Below are positions 18,294-27,090 of a stretch of DNA of 61,440 nucleotides, piece by piece. Position 1 is the first letter of the stretch, and each line of letters begins with the position of its first letter. Location: the NCBI GenBank assembly GCA_938003875.1, contig CALKWO010000117.1, positions 1 to 61,440 on the forward strand, written 5' to 3'. The stretch is from an uncultured bacterium (GTDB lineage Bacteria > Planctomycetota > Uabimicrobiia > Uabimicrobiales > JABWCH01). The position numbers were made by a program, and so were the translations under genes. The notes below the pieces were generated by a model. That model searched no databases and had not been told where the DNA came from. It worked only from the letters and a program-made list of their open reading frames with translations.

Positions 18294-20984
18294 CTACTTT
18301 TCATTCGGCAGATGAAGATAAATCGAGAATTGAGTACCCCCTCTAGGGTGATTTTCTACTTTTATCCTTCCACCATGCAATTCTATCAATGCTTTTGTTA
18401 TAGATAGTCCCAACCCTGTTCCCCCAGGTATGTTATGGTTGGCACGGAAAAATTTTTCAAAGACTTTCTCTGGACTATTTCCAGGAATTCCTGCGCCATG
18501 ATCCCTGATGTTGATTACTATACAATCACTATCAATACTGGCATGAATTTCTATAGGAGTTTGCACAGGCGTATAGAGGCAGGCATTGTGGACGATATTC
18601 CGTAACGCCTGCTCCATCAAAACATAATCCAGATTCAATAGTGGCAGGTCATCCTGCATGGTTAACGAGACAGGATGTTCCTTGATAAAAGGCTCTATGT
18701 GATTTAGCAAGGTAGAAAACAAATCATTGAGATCGCAAGGTTGCAAATTGAGCTTCATTTTTTTTGCTTCAAGGCGATTCATATCCAGAAAGTTTTGTAT
18801 CAAATCATTCATTCGCTCAGAGCTGGTATTGATTTCCTCTGCTAGTTGCCTTATGGCATAAGCATTTTCTATTGTACCTGGTTCCAGCAATGTGGTAGCA
18901 CATCCCTGTATGGTTGCCAGGGGAGTCTTTAATTCGTGAGATACACAGTTAAGCAAAGTGTTATAAATTTTTTCGGATTCCATAATTATTTGATGTTTAC
19001 GGATAGACTCATGCAAGGTTTCTCTTTCGATGCCTAATGTAAGCTGAGATGCACAATTTTCTAACAGCAATTGCTGACCATAACTAAGTTGTAAATGTGC
19101 TTCTACCTGAATTCCCATGACTCCTATGGTTTTAGTTCCTGTTTGTAGCGGGATATAGTAAATCGCTGAAAAAGAGAGAGTATCAGTAAAACGTCCTGCT
19201 GGTTTGCCATATCTGGCTACCCAATTGGCTACACCCAATTCTTTTTCATCATATACTAGCGTACCTGCCTGATAGGGTAGCAATTCCATTGTTCCATTTT
19301 TTATTTCTTTTTTTAAAAAAATCCCTACCCTGGCATGAAAAAGATTCTCTACCATCTCTATTGCTGATGATACACAATCATGGATGTTTTGGGAAGAAGA
19401 AATTTTTTGAGTTAGATTGTACAGGGCAGTAACACGATCCTCACGCAGTTGTAAAAATTTTTCTTTCGTTCTAAGCCGAGTAGTAAGATTTCCAACGACA
19501 AGGGCAGTAACCAGATACATAATCAGCATCATCCAATCGTCTGGTGCTGAAATCCAAAAAGTGAAGCGAGGATGCATAAAAAGAAAATTCCACAATACAG
19601 CACTGAGCAAGGTTGCAAAAATAATGGAACTTTGTTTTAATACAAGCGCAGCAAAATTTAGGACAAGCAAATAAAACAAGCCTACTGTTTTATAGCCAAT
19701 CCATGGTAGTCCAAGCAAGCACAAAATCGTAATCAATGTTTCCCCTGACAGGATATAAAAAAATTCCTTGAAATCTAACCATGTTTTTTGTTGCTGGTGG
19801 CTTCTCTCCAAAGATTGGGTAGGAATGGGCTTTCCTCCTACCACGTAAATATCAATATCTCCGCTATGTTTGAGCAGCCTCTGAACAAAGGAACCTCCTT
19901 GTAAAAGATTTTTCCACCAGGAACGCCTGCTTTTGCCAATTACGATTTGAGTGACCTGGTTTTGTTGTGCTACATGTAAAAGGCCCTGAACCGTATCTTC
20001 ATTTTTTGTAGTAACGACTTCGCCTCCCAATTGGCGCACGAGATTGAGGTTCTTTTTCAGAAGCGATTGTTCCTCTTGAGAGAGAATCTCGTCCGTTTCC
20101 ACAAACACTCCAAACCAGGGAGCATCTATGCTATATGCCATCCTCCGCGTCCAACTGATCAGCAGTTCTGAATAAGGACTGGCATAGACAGCTACCATGA
20201 GACGATGCCTTGTTTTCCATGTTTCTGGTATGCCATGCATCATCTTATAATCTTGTAGATCATGATCCACTCGTTCTGAAACCAAGCGAAGGGCAATATT
20301 ACGTAAAGCAGTCAGGTTGCCCTGTCGGAAAAAATTCTGGGTAGCTATCGCAGCATTTTCCTGGCTGTAAATTTTACCAGCATTTAGCCGTTCCAAGACT
20401 TGTTCTGGTGCTAAATCAATGAGGACTATTTCATCTGCCCTGTCTATCATAGAATCTGGCATGGTTTCGGAAACAGGGATGCCTGTGATCTCATATACCG
20501 TGTGTGCGCGACTTTCCACATGCTGCACATTCACGGTGGTATGGACATCAATACCATTTTCCAAAATTTCCAGAACATCCTGGTATCGTTTTGCATGACG
20601 ACTGCCAGGAGTGTTGGTATGGGCTAGCTCATCTACCAGAACGACCTTGGGATTACGTCTAAGCACTGCATCTATATCCATTTCTTCGACCATTACGTTT
20701 TTGTAGGAAATTTTTTTTCGTGGAATTATCGGCAAATTCTGTACTAAGGTATATGTGTCTTTACGGCCATGCGTCTCTACATATCCGATAACTATATCCA
20801 CTTTATTCGTCAGCAACTGATGTGCTGATTGCAGCATAGCGTATGTTTTTCCTACTCCTGCCACCATTCCCAGATATATTTTCAGCTTCCCCTGAAGTCC
20901 CTGCTGTTCCTGCTTTTTCACCAAAGTGAGAAGCTGATCTGGGTCTGGCCGTAGATGCTCGAAGCGATCTATATTTATTCGCAT
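18294..20984 (-). CDS. kdpD: KdpD sensor kinase
   Basis: 896 residues, full KdpD layout: N-terminal KdpD domain with Walker A AGVGKT at 42-47, a universal-stress-like domain (about 250-375), four closely spaced membrane helices (about 405-505), a GAF-like domain, histidine H683 in SHELKTP, and a HATPase domain ending with GGTGLGLSI. It senses K+ and turgor and phosphorylates KdpE. Its ATG overlaps the end of kdpC by 10 bp, indicating translational coupling. Confidence 0.96.
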   Translation of the reverse strand: MRINIDRFEHLRPDPDQLLTLVKKQEQQGLQGKLKIYLGMVAGVGKTYAMLQSAHQLLTNKVDIVIGYVETHGRKDTYTLVQNLPIIPRKKISYKNVMVEEMDIDAVLRRNPKVVLVDELAHTNTPGSRHAKRYQDVLEILENGIDVHTTVNVQHVESRAHTVYEITGIPVSETMPDSMIDRADEIVLIDLAPEQVLERLNAGKIYSQENAAIATQNFFRQGNLTALRNIALRLVSERVDHDLQDYKMMHGIPETWKTRHRLMVAVYASPYSELLISWTRRMAYSIDAPWFGVFVETDEILSQEEQSLLKKNLNLVRQLGGEVVTTKNEDTVQGLLHVAQQNQVTQIVIGKSRRSWWKNLLQGGSFVQRLLKHSGDIDIYVVGGKPIPTQSLERSHQQQKTWLDFKEFFYILSGETLITILCLLGLPWIGYKTVGLFYLLVLNFAALVLKQSSIIFATLLSAVLWNFLFMHPRFTFWISAPDDWMMLIMYLVTALVVGNLTTRLRTKEKFLQLREDRVTALYNLTQKISSSQNIHDCVSSAIEMVENLFHARVGIFLKKEIKNGTMELLPYQAGTLVYDEKELGVANWVARYGKPAGRFTDTLSFSAIYYIPLQTGTKTIGVMGIQVEAHLQLSYGQQLLLENCASQLTLGIERETLHESIRKHQIIMESEKIYNTLLNCVSHELKTPLATIQGCATTLLEPGTIENAYAIRQLAEEINTSSERMNDLIQNFLDMNRLEAKKMKLNLQPCDLNDLFSTLLNHIEPFIKEHPVSLTMQDDLPLLNLDYVLMEQALRNIVHNACLYTPVQTPIEIHASIDSDCIVINIRDHGAGIPGNSPEKVFEKFFRANHNIPGGTGLGLSITKALIELHGGRIKVENHPRGGTQFSIYLHLPNEK

Positions 20985-21511
20985 AGATTGTCCAATGCTA
21001 GATTTAATTCCAATAGATTGATATATTTTTTATTTAAATGTAGGATATGTAATAATTGTTGCTTTTTCTCCTCCGACAAATTTCGGACACTGGCAATGCG
21101 TCCTACTTGTAAATATGCTGCCTGGTAAGTGATATGAGGATCCAGACCACTTCCAGAGCAAAGAATTATCTCTGCTGGTACGCTTTTTTTATCCACAATC
21201 TTATGTGCCTGACAAAAAGATTCCTGTCTTGCAAGTACGGATTTTTTAAATTCTGGATGAAGGGGGCTAAAATTCGTTGCCCCAGAACATTCGGCATTAT
21301 ACTCAACCGATGAAGGCCGTCCCCAGAAATAACGTTCGGAAGAAAATTTTTGCCCTATAAGTGCAGAACCTCGTATTTTTTTATTTACCACAACAAGACT
21401 ACCATTTACACAGTCATGAAACAATAGCTGTCCAATGCCTGTTATCAATAGAGGATAAAGTCCTCCTGTTAGAATCACAAATAAGAATAGCATTTTTATA
21501 CTAGTTATCAT
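20975..21511 (-). CDS. kdpC: KdpC subunit of the K+-transporting ATPase
   Basis: 178 residues from the ATG at 21511, close to the usual 190. An N-terminal membrane helix is followed by the periplasmic domain with the KdpC blocks RPSSVEYN, CSGSGLDPHI and GRIASVR. It stabilises the KdpAB complex. A GTG five codons upstream is also open, but its own AGG serves as the ribosome site for the ATG. It is separated from kdpB by 280-300 bp of repeats, unusual for this operon. Confidence 0.93.
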   Translation of the reverse strand: MITSIKMLFLFVILTGGLYPLLITGIGQLLFHDCVNGSLVVVNKKIRGSALIGQKFSSERYFWGRPSSVEYNAECSGATNFSPLHPEFKKSVLARQESFCQAHKIVDKKSVPAEIILCSGSGLDPHITYQAAYLQVGRIASVRNLSEEKKQQLLHILHLNKKYINLLELNLALDNLCE

Positions 21512-21599
21512 AAATAAATACCTCACAATAACTTGACGGATAGGAAATTATAGTTTTGTCGTTATCGTTATCTTCATTGGTGTTAAGTTTAACATTTTG

Positions 21600-21694
21600 T
21601 TTTGCAATAGAATGTAGCCGCAGGGTTGCGCCCAAAAAGACAAGTCTACGAAAAAGACCAACTCCAGCGCAATCCCTGCGTCTTTAATCCCGTA
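21600..21694 (+). repeat. palindromic repeat copy B
   Basis: First of two tandem copies between kdpB and kdpC. Arms: GCAGGGTTGCGC and GCGCAATCCCTGC, with a diverged loop. Same orientation as copy C immediately after it. Confidence 0.8.
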
Positions 21695-21695
21695 T

Positions 21696-21799
21696 CTTGC
21701 AATAGATTGTAGTCGCAGGGTTTCGCCGAAAAATCATGTCTGCTCAAAAGTCTGATGCCAGCGCAATCCCTGCGTCTTTGATCAATACCCTTTAACTGG
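21696..21799 (+). repeat. palindromic repeat copy C
   Basis: Second tandem copy, with GCAGGGTTTCGCC in the left arm and the full right flank 'aataccctttaactgg', shared with copy D at 30288-30391. It ends 8 bp from the kdpB stop codon. Confidence 0.8.
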
Positions 21800-21806
21800 A
21801 ACATTG

Positions 21807-23888
21807 TCACACTAAACTTAGCCAGGATAATATTATATCAATAATTTTAATCCCAATAAATGGTGCAATCAATCCTCCTGCTCCATATATTGACAAATTT
21901 CGCTTCAACAAAGATTGGGCATCCATTGGCTGACAGCGTACTCCTTTGATTGCTAAGGGAATCAAAGCAATAATAATAAGCGCATTGAAAATCACGGCAC
22001 TCAAGATTGCACTTTGGGGAGAAGACAGATTCATGATACCCAGAGCCATAAGCGGGCCGAATGAATTTGTAGCATAAAGAGTCCCAAACATAGCAGGCAA
22101 TATAGCAAAATATTTTGCAACATCGTTGGCGATGCTGAAAGTAGTCAACGCACCACGAGTCATGAGCAACTGTTTTCCTGTCTGTACTACCTCAATCAGC
22201 TTGGTAGGATTGTTGTCAAGGTCAATCATATTTCCTGCTTCTCGTGCAGCCTGAGTTCCAGAATTCATCGCTACTCCAACATCTGCCTGAGCCAGAGCAG
22301 GAGCATCATTTGTCCCATCTCCGATCATTGCTACCATGTGTCCGAGAGATTGCTCTTCTCTAATTCGTTTTAGTTTGATTTCAGGGGTTGCCTGGGGAAT
22401 GAAATCGTCTACACCTGCTTCAGCAGCTATGGCAGCAGCCGTAAGCGGATTGTCTCCAGTAATCATGATAGTACGAATGCCCATGCGCCTGAGTTCGGAG
22501 AAACGTTCTCTGATTCCATGTTTGACCACATCTTGCAAAGCGATTATGCCCAGTACATTTTTATCCTCCACAACAGCAAGAGGAGTTCCTCCTTGTTTAG
22601 CGATTTTTTCTGCTATTTCTTTTGCTTCTGAAGGGAAACAGTTGCCTTCTCTCTCCACAAAACGAGAGATAGCTTCTAGGGAGCCTTTACGTATTTTGCT
22701 GACTCTCTGGTCTTTTATGCTAATATCCACTCCGCTCATTCCTGTTTCCGCAGAGAATGGGATAAATTTAGCCCCTGTGCTTTGTACTGCACGTAGTCCA
22801 AACTGCTTTTTAGCCAGAATTACAACGCTTCTTCCTTCAGGTGTCTGGTCAGAAAGAGAAGCGATGTGGGATGCTTTTGCTAAAGCTTCTGTTTTATGCC
22901 CACAAACGGGAATGAATTGCATTGCCATACGATCCCCCAGAGTGATAGTTCCTGTTTTGTCCAGCAAGAGTACATCTATATCTCCTGATGCTTCTACAGC
23001 TTTTCCACTCATGGCAATGACATTCTGGCGAATCAGGCGATCCATTCCACTAATGCCTATAGCAGAGAGCAATCCGCCTATGGTAGTAGGGATCAAACAC
23101 ACCAGAAGCGCAATCAATACAGGTAAGGTCGCCGTAGTTTGATGGATGCCTGAACAAAATTCGCTATATACGACAAAACCTTTCAGACTAGCTACTATCA
23201 ACAAAAAAATAATGGTCATGCTTGTAAGCAAAATAGCCAGTGCCACTTCATTGGGCGTAGGCTTGCGGCTTGCACCTTCCACAAGATGAATAAGATGGTC
23301 GAGGAACGATTTGCCTTGTTCAGATATGATTTTAATGACAATCCGATCACTCATAACTTTCGTTCCTCCAGTAACAGCAGAGCGGTCACCTCCGCTTTCT
23401 CTGATGACGGGAGCAGATTCTCCTGTAATCGCAGATTCATTGACCGAAGCAATCCCTTCTATGACTTCGCCATCTCCAGGAATCGTGTCGCCCGCTTCGC
23501 ACACAACGACATCGCCTTTTTTCAATTCACAGGCTGGAATTTTTTCCTCATTTCCATTGCGAATACAGCGTGCATATATATCCTGTCTGCTTTTGCGCAA
23601 GGATTCTGCCTGAGCCTTGCCTTTTCCTTCGGCTATGGCTTCTGCAAAATTGGCGAAAAATACTGTAAACCATAGCCATAGAGTTATTTGAAAATTAAAA
23701 AATGAGAATGATCCAGACGAAATCCCCTGAATGACAACAATGCCAGAGATTATGGCACCGATATAAGTAACAAACATAACTGGATTTTTAATCTGTACAC
23801 AAGGATGAAGCTTATAGAATGAATCTTTGCAAGCGCGTTTGAGCATTTTCCAGTCTACGATCTTAAAAAAAAAATTAGATATTGCCAT
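21807..23888 (-). CDS. kdpB: KdpB catalytic P-type ATPase subunit
   Basis: 693 residues. P-type ATPase hallmarks: TGES at about 155-158, phosphorylated aspartate D310 in DKTGT, MITGDNPLTA and the GDGTNDAPALAQ hinge, with the predicted membrane helices around them. ATP hydrolysis drives K+ transfer through KdpA. The ATG at 23888 has AAGGAG six nt upstream and lies 10 bp past the kdpA stop; an earlier in-frame start overlapping kdpA lacks such a site. Confidence 0.97.
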   Translation of the reverse strand: MAISNFFFKIVDWKMLKRACKDSFYKLHPCVQIKNPVMFVTYIGAIISGIVVIQGISSGSFSFFNFQITLWLWFTVFFANFAEAIAEGKGKAQAESLRKSRQDIYARCIRNGNEEKIPACELKKGDVVVCEAGDTIPGDGEVIEGIASVNESAITGESAPVIRESGGDRSAVTGGTKVMSDRIVIKIISEQGKSFLDHLIHLVEGASRKPTPNEVALAILLTSMTIIFLLIVASLKGFVVYSEFCSGIHQTTATLPVLIALLVCLIPTTIGGLLSAIGISGMDRLIRQNVIAMSGKAVEASGDIDVLLLDKTGTITLGDRMAMQFIPVCGHKTEALAKASHIASLSDQTPEGRSVVILAKKQFGLRAVQSTGAKFIPFSAETGMSGVDISIKDQRVSKIRKGSLEAISRFVEREGNCFPSEAKEIAEKIAKQGGTPLAVVEDKNVLGIIALQDVVKHGIRERFSELRRMGIRTIMITGDNPLTAAAIAAEAGVDDFIPQATPEIKLKRIREEQSLGHMVAMIGDGTNDAPALAQADVGVAMNSGTQAAREAGNMIDLDNNPTKLIEVVQTGKQLLMTRGALTTFSIANDVAKYFAILPAMFGTLYATNSFGPLMALGIMNLSSPQSAILSAVIFNALIIIALIPLAIKGVRCQPMDAQSLLKRNLSIYGAGGLIAPFIGIKIIDIILSWLSLV

Positions 23889-23898
23889 CTTTTTCTCC

Positions 23899-25587
23899 TT
23901 AACCTGCACTTATCATCAATAGATGCTCTACAATAGGGCCTAATGCCAGAGCAGGAAAAAATACCAAAGCTCCAACAATCACAATCATAGCGATTAACAG
24001 AATTACGAAAACCCCATTGTCTGTAGCAAAAGTGCCCGATGATGGGGGAATATACTTTTTAACACCAAGGCTACCAGCAATGACCAGCACTGGAATAATG
24101 ACCATAAATCGCCCGATAAGCATGGACAGACCTAAAAGACAATTGTAAAAAGCAGTATTGGCATTGAGTCCAGCAAAAGCACTGCCATTATTATTTGCAG
24201 CCGAAGTGAAGGCATAGAGAACTTCAGAAAGGCCATGAGGAGTACCGCGATGCAACATACTGGATAGGCCAGGTTTGCTTACACAGGCAATAGCAGAAAA
24301 TACCAGAATAATAGCACTTGGGGCTAACACTGCCAGTATTGCCATCTTTATCTCTCGTGCCTCTATTTTTTTCCCTAAATATTCTGGAGTACGTCCTACC
24401 ATAAGCCCTGCAATGAATACAGTGAGAATAACGAACATAAGCATGCCATATAAACCTGCCCCAACACCCCCAAAAACGACTTCTCCAAACATCATATTCA
24501 AGATCATAATCAATCCAGCCAGAGGGGAAAAACTGCTGTGCATAGAATTGACCGATCCATTGGATGCAGCCGTAGTGGCTGTCCCCCACAAAATACTGGG
24601 AACTATACCAAACCGTACTTCCTTCCCTTCCAGAAAAGCCATACCATCTAAAGTTGGATTTCCTGCAAGTTCTGCCCATAATGCAATCGAAAGGCACGCT
24701 GTAAACAAAATTATCATAGCGGCTAAAATTGCCCAACCTTCTTTTTTGTAGCCTACCATGCTACCAAATGTATAAGTAAAAGCTGCTGGAATCAGAAGAA
24801 TCGCTAGTGTTTGCAAAAAGTTGCTAAACGGGGTAGGGTTTTCGTAAGGATGGGTACTATTTGCTCCCAAAAATCCGCCACCATTGGTTCCCAACTGTTT
24901 GATAGCTACCTGAGATGCCACTGGCCCCATGGGAATTACCTGTTCTGCTCCTTCCAGCGTAGTAACATGGGCATAGTCGGAAAAATTTTGAATTACCCCC
25001 TGAGACATAAGGAAAACAGACAAGACAATGGATAATGGCAAGAGAATATAGAGAACGCTGCGAGTCAGGTCTACCCAAAAATTGCCGATACAGGCATTCT
25101 GCCTGCGAACAATTCCTCGTATAAGAGTAATAGCAACGCACATTCCTGTGGCAGCACTCAAAAAATTTTGTACTGCAAGCCCTAACATTTGGGACGCATA
25201 GCTCAAAATCTGCTCTCCAGAATATGCCTGCCAGTTTGTATTGGTCATAAAACTAATCGCAGTATTCAGGGCCAGCCCAAATGGGACATTGCCTTTTTTT
25301 TCTGGATTCAGAGGTAAATGTCCTTGAAACAAAAGTAAAAATAAAAGCACAACTAAGCCTAGAAAATTGAATATCAGCAAATCTTTGGCATATTCTCGCC
25401 AAGTCATTTCTTTTTGGTAAGGAATTTTTCCTAAACGGTATATCCACTTTTCCAAAGGCTCTACAACAGGTGTCAGAAAATTCTTCTTCCCTTGAAATAC
25501 CTGAGCCATAAAGCCACCCAACAAGGGAATACTGATTCCCAGGATTATAAAATATGAAAAAAGAAATAAAAAATCTGATATATCCAT
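23899..25587 (-). CDS. kdpA: KdpA K+-channel-like subunit
   Basis: 562 residues, ten or so membrane helices. The four selectivity-filter loops are visible: TNTNWQAY, GTNGGGFLGANS, SNGSVNSMH and NNNGSAFAG. First gene of kdpABCDE. No kdpF-like small ORF is evident before it. An AGGAGAG site precedes the ATG. Confidence 0.97.
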   Translation of the reverse strand: MDISDFLFLFSYFIILGISIPLLGGFMAQVFQGKKNFLTPVVEPLEKWIYRLGKIPYQKEMTWREYAKDLLIFNFLGLVVLLFLLLFQGHLPLNPEKKGNVPFGLALNTAISFMTNTNWQAYSGEQILSYASQMLGLAVQNFLSAATGMCVAITLIRGIVRRQNACIGNFWVDLTRSVLYILLPLSIVLSVFLMSQGVIQNFSDYAHVTTLEGAEQVIPMGPVASQVAIKQLGTNGGGFLGANSTHPYENPTPFSNFLQTLAILLIPAAFTYTFGSMVGYKKEGWAILAAMIILFTACLSIALWAELAGNPTLDGMAFLEGKEVRFGIVPSILWGTATTAASNGSVNSMHSSFSPLAGLIMILNMMFGEVVFGGVGAGLYGMLMFVILTVFIAGLMVGRTPEYLGKKIEAREIKMAILAVLAPSAIILVFSAIACVSKPGLSSMLHRGTPHGLSEVLYAFTSAANNNGSAFAGLNANTAFYNCLLGLSMLIGRFMVIIPVLVIAGSLGVKKYIPPSSGTFATDNGVFVILLIAMIVIVGALVFFPALALGPIVEHLLMISAG

Positions 25588-25666
25588 CGTACTCTCCTAT
25601 CCAATGAAGATGCTGTAAAAAAAATCTCATCAAAAACATATTGCTGTAGGAATTCTAACCAAAGCA

Positions 25667-25712
25667 ATATAAAAAAGGTGTGAAAAGAGGGAGGAAAAGT
25701 ATAAAAATTTTG
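25667..25712 (-). promoter_or_regulatory. kdp promoter region with candidate KdpE box
   Basis: On the minus strand TTTTTATACTTTT (complement of 25695-25707) resembles the T-rich KdpE site before E. coli kdpFABC. A TATATT -10-like hexamer (complement of 25667-25672) follows about 22 nt downstream. Together they fit KdpE activation of the operon about 80 bp before kdpA. Judged from memory of the E. coli site. Confidence 0.35.
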
Positions 25713-25881
25713 TGAAATTTTTTCTTAGACCGTGACCGTTTTCGATGATTGTAGCCTCACATTCACGTTTTTCTGACTGAGGCATTTCTCTCTATAAGGA
25801 AGAGTCAAGTTTTACAAATATTTTCTTTCTTTTTCTTCCATTATTTTAGGCATCTTAGAATGCCTGCGTAACTCCTATTTT

Positions 25882-25915
25882 AAAAATGAGCGTAGCCGAA
25901 AAATGAGCGTAGCCG
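25882..25915. repeat. perfect 17-bp tandem direct repeat
   Basis: The unit aaaaatgagcgtagccg occurs twice head to tail (25882-25898, 25899-25915), followed by a third partial match ending 'acgttgcg'. It lies in the spacer between the divergent kdp and moxR operons. Confidence 0.6.
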
Positions 25916-25937
25916 ACGTTGCGTTTAATATATCTCA

Positions 25938-25965
25938 TTGACTTCTATAGAAATTCTGCTATGAT
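25938..25965 (+). promoter_or_regulatory. promoter of the moxR-addB-like operon
   Basis: TTGACT (25938-25943), 16-nt spacer, TATGAT (25960-25965). Both hexamers match five of six. Transcription would begin near 25972, ahead of the mini-ORF and moxR. Confidence 0.55.
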
Positions 25966-26036
25966 AGGACTTATGGCACTTTGGTTTATAGTATCTGTAA
26001 AATTATCCTAGTCCCACATCTTAGGAGAATCGGAAG

Positions 26037-26105
26037 ATGAAAACAATCTATATCCTTTGCATTTTATGTATATTGTATTTGCTGGCTTTGCATTCCACGC
26101 GGTAA
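26037..26105 (+). CDS. possible 22-residue membrane peptide
   Basis: ATG with AGGAG 9 nt upstream opens a 22-codon frame that is almost entirely hydrophobic (KTIYILCILCILYLLAL then HSTR). It ends 26 bp before moxR. It could be a small membrane peptide or a leader peptide; it could also be chance. Confidence 0.35.
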   Translation: MKTIYILCILCILYLLALHSTR

Positions 26106-26131
26106 TTTCTATATCAAGGTGAAAGCGAACT

Positions 26132-27070
26132 ATGGAAAAAATGAAACCAGAAATCTTCTATGATATTCTTAAAAATTTGGAAAAAGTCATTCAGGGGAAA
26201 CAAGAGGTACTAAAACAATTTTTGGTTTGTTACTTTGCGGGTGGGCATGTTCTTCTGGAAGATGTTCCTGGCGTAGGCAAAACCACTCTGGCAAAATCTC
26301 TGGCAATTTCTGTACAATCTTCTTTTCATCGTGTGCAGTTTACTCCTGATCTGCTGCCTGCTGATATAACAGGGAATATGATCTATAGCCCGAAAACAGG
26401 AGAATTTCATTTTCGTCCAGGGCCTATTTTTAGTGATATTTTTCTTGCGGATGAAATCAATCGTGCTTCTCCCAGAACGCAATCTGCTTTGTTGGAAGCC
26501 ATGAACGAAGCGCAGGTAAGCATTGAGGGGAAGGCGAGTCCTCTTTCTAAGGTATTTACCGTGATCGCTACGCAGAATCCCGTAGCATTTCATGGAACCT
26601 ATCCTTTGCCTGAAGCACAACTGGATAGATTTTATATGAGGCTTGGTCTGGGATACCCTAGTCGTATAGATGAACTGGCTATGCTGGATACACAGCAATA
26701 CTCTCATCCTCTTTCTCATCTATCTTCCGTCACGCAAATAGAAAATATCCTGAAAGCCAGGGAAGAAGTAAAATCCATCAAGATGGGAAAAGAAGTTTGC
26801 CAATATCTTTTGGATATAGTAGAGCAAAGCCGTAAGGATACACGTCTGAAACTAGGCATCAGTCCACGTGGCAGTCTTGCGTTTTACAGAACAGCGCAGG
26901 CAAAAGCCTGGTCAGAGGCAAGAGAATATGTCATCCCCGATGACCTCAAGGCAGTAGCCATAGAGGTATTGTCCCATCGTATCGTTCTGGAAACCAAAGT
27001 ATATCATTCTGGAATCTCGCCAGAAGAATTGATCAAAGATATTCTGGCTCAAACCAACGTCCCTGTTTAG
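26132..27070 (+). CDS. MoxR-family AAA+ ATPase
   Basis: 312 residues. Walker A GVGKTT at 47-52, Walker B IFLADEIN at 103-110, sensor region IATQNP at about 145-150, and the MoxR pattern EAQLDRFYMR. MoxR ATPases act as chaperones or maturation factors, usually beside a DUF58 or VWA partner gene. Here the next gene is an AddB-like protein 20 bp later and no DUF58 gene is present in the window, so its client is not evident. Confidence 0.93.
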   Translation: MEKMKPEIFYDILKNLEKVIQGKQEVLKQFLVCYFAGGHVLLEDVPGVGKTTLAKSLAISVQSSFHRVQFTPDLLPADITGNMIYSPKTGEFHFRPGPIFSDIFLADEINRASPRTQSALLEAMNEAQVSIEGKASPLSKVFTVIATQNPVAFHGTYPLPEAQLDRFYMRLGLGYPSRIDELAMLDTQQYSHPLSHLSSVTQIENILKAREEVKSIKMGKEVCQYLLDIVEQSRKDTRLKLGISPRGSLAFYRTAQAKAWSEAREYVIPDDLKAVAIEVLSHRIVLETKVYHSGISPEELIKDILAQTNVPV

Positions 27071-27090
27071 ATATAGAAAGGCAAATTTTT

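Noticed and set aside
22336..23142. 268-codon plus-strand frame opposite kdpB
   Set aside because: Antisense to a well-conserved ATPase; the protein has no recognisable family and looks like a mirror of kdpB codons.
25588..25760. c-di-AMP riboswitch or kdpF before kdpA
   Set aside because: No ydaO-like elements and no 25-30 codon membrane ORF were found.
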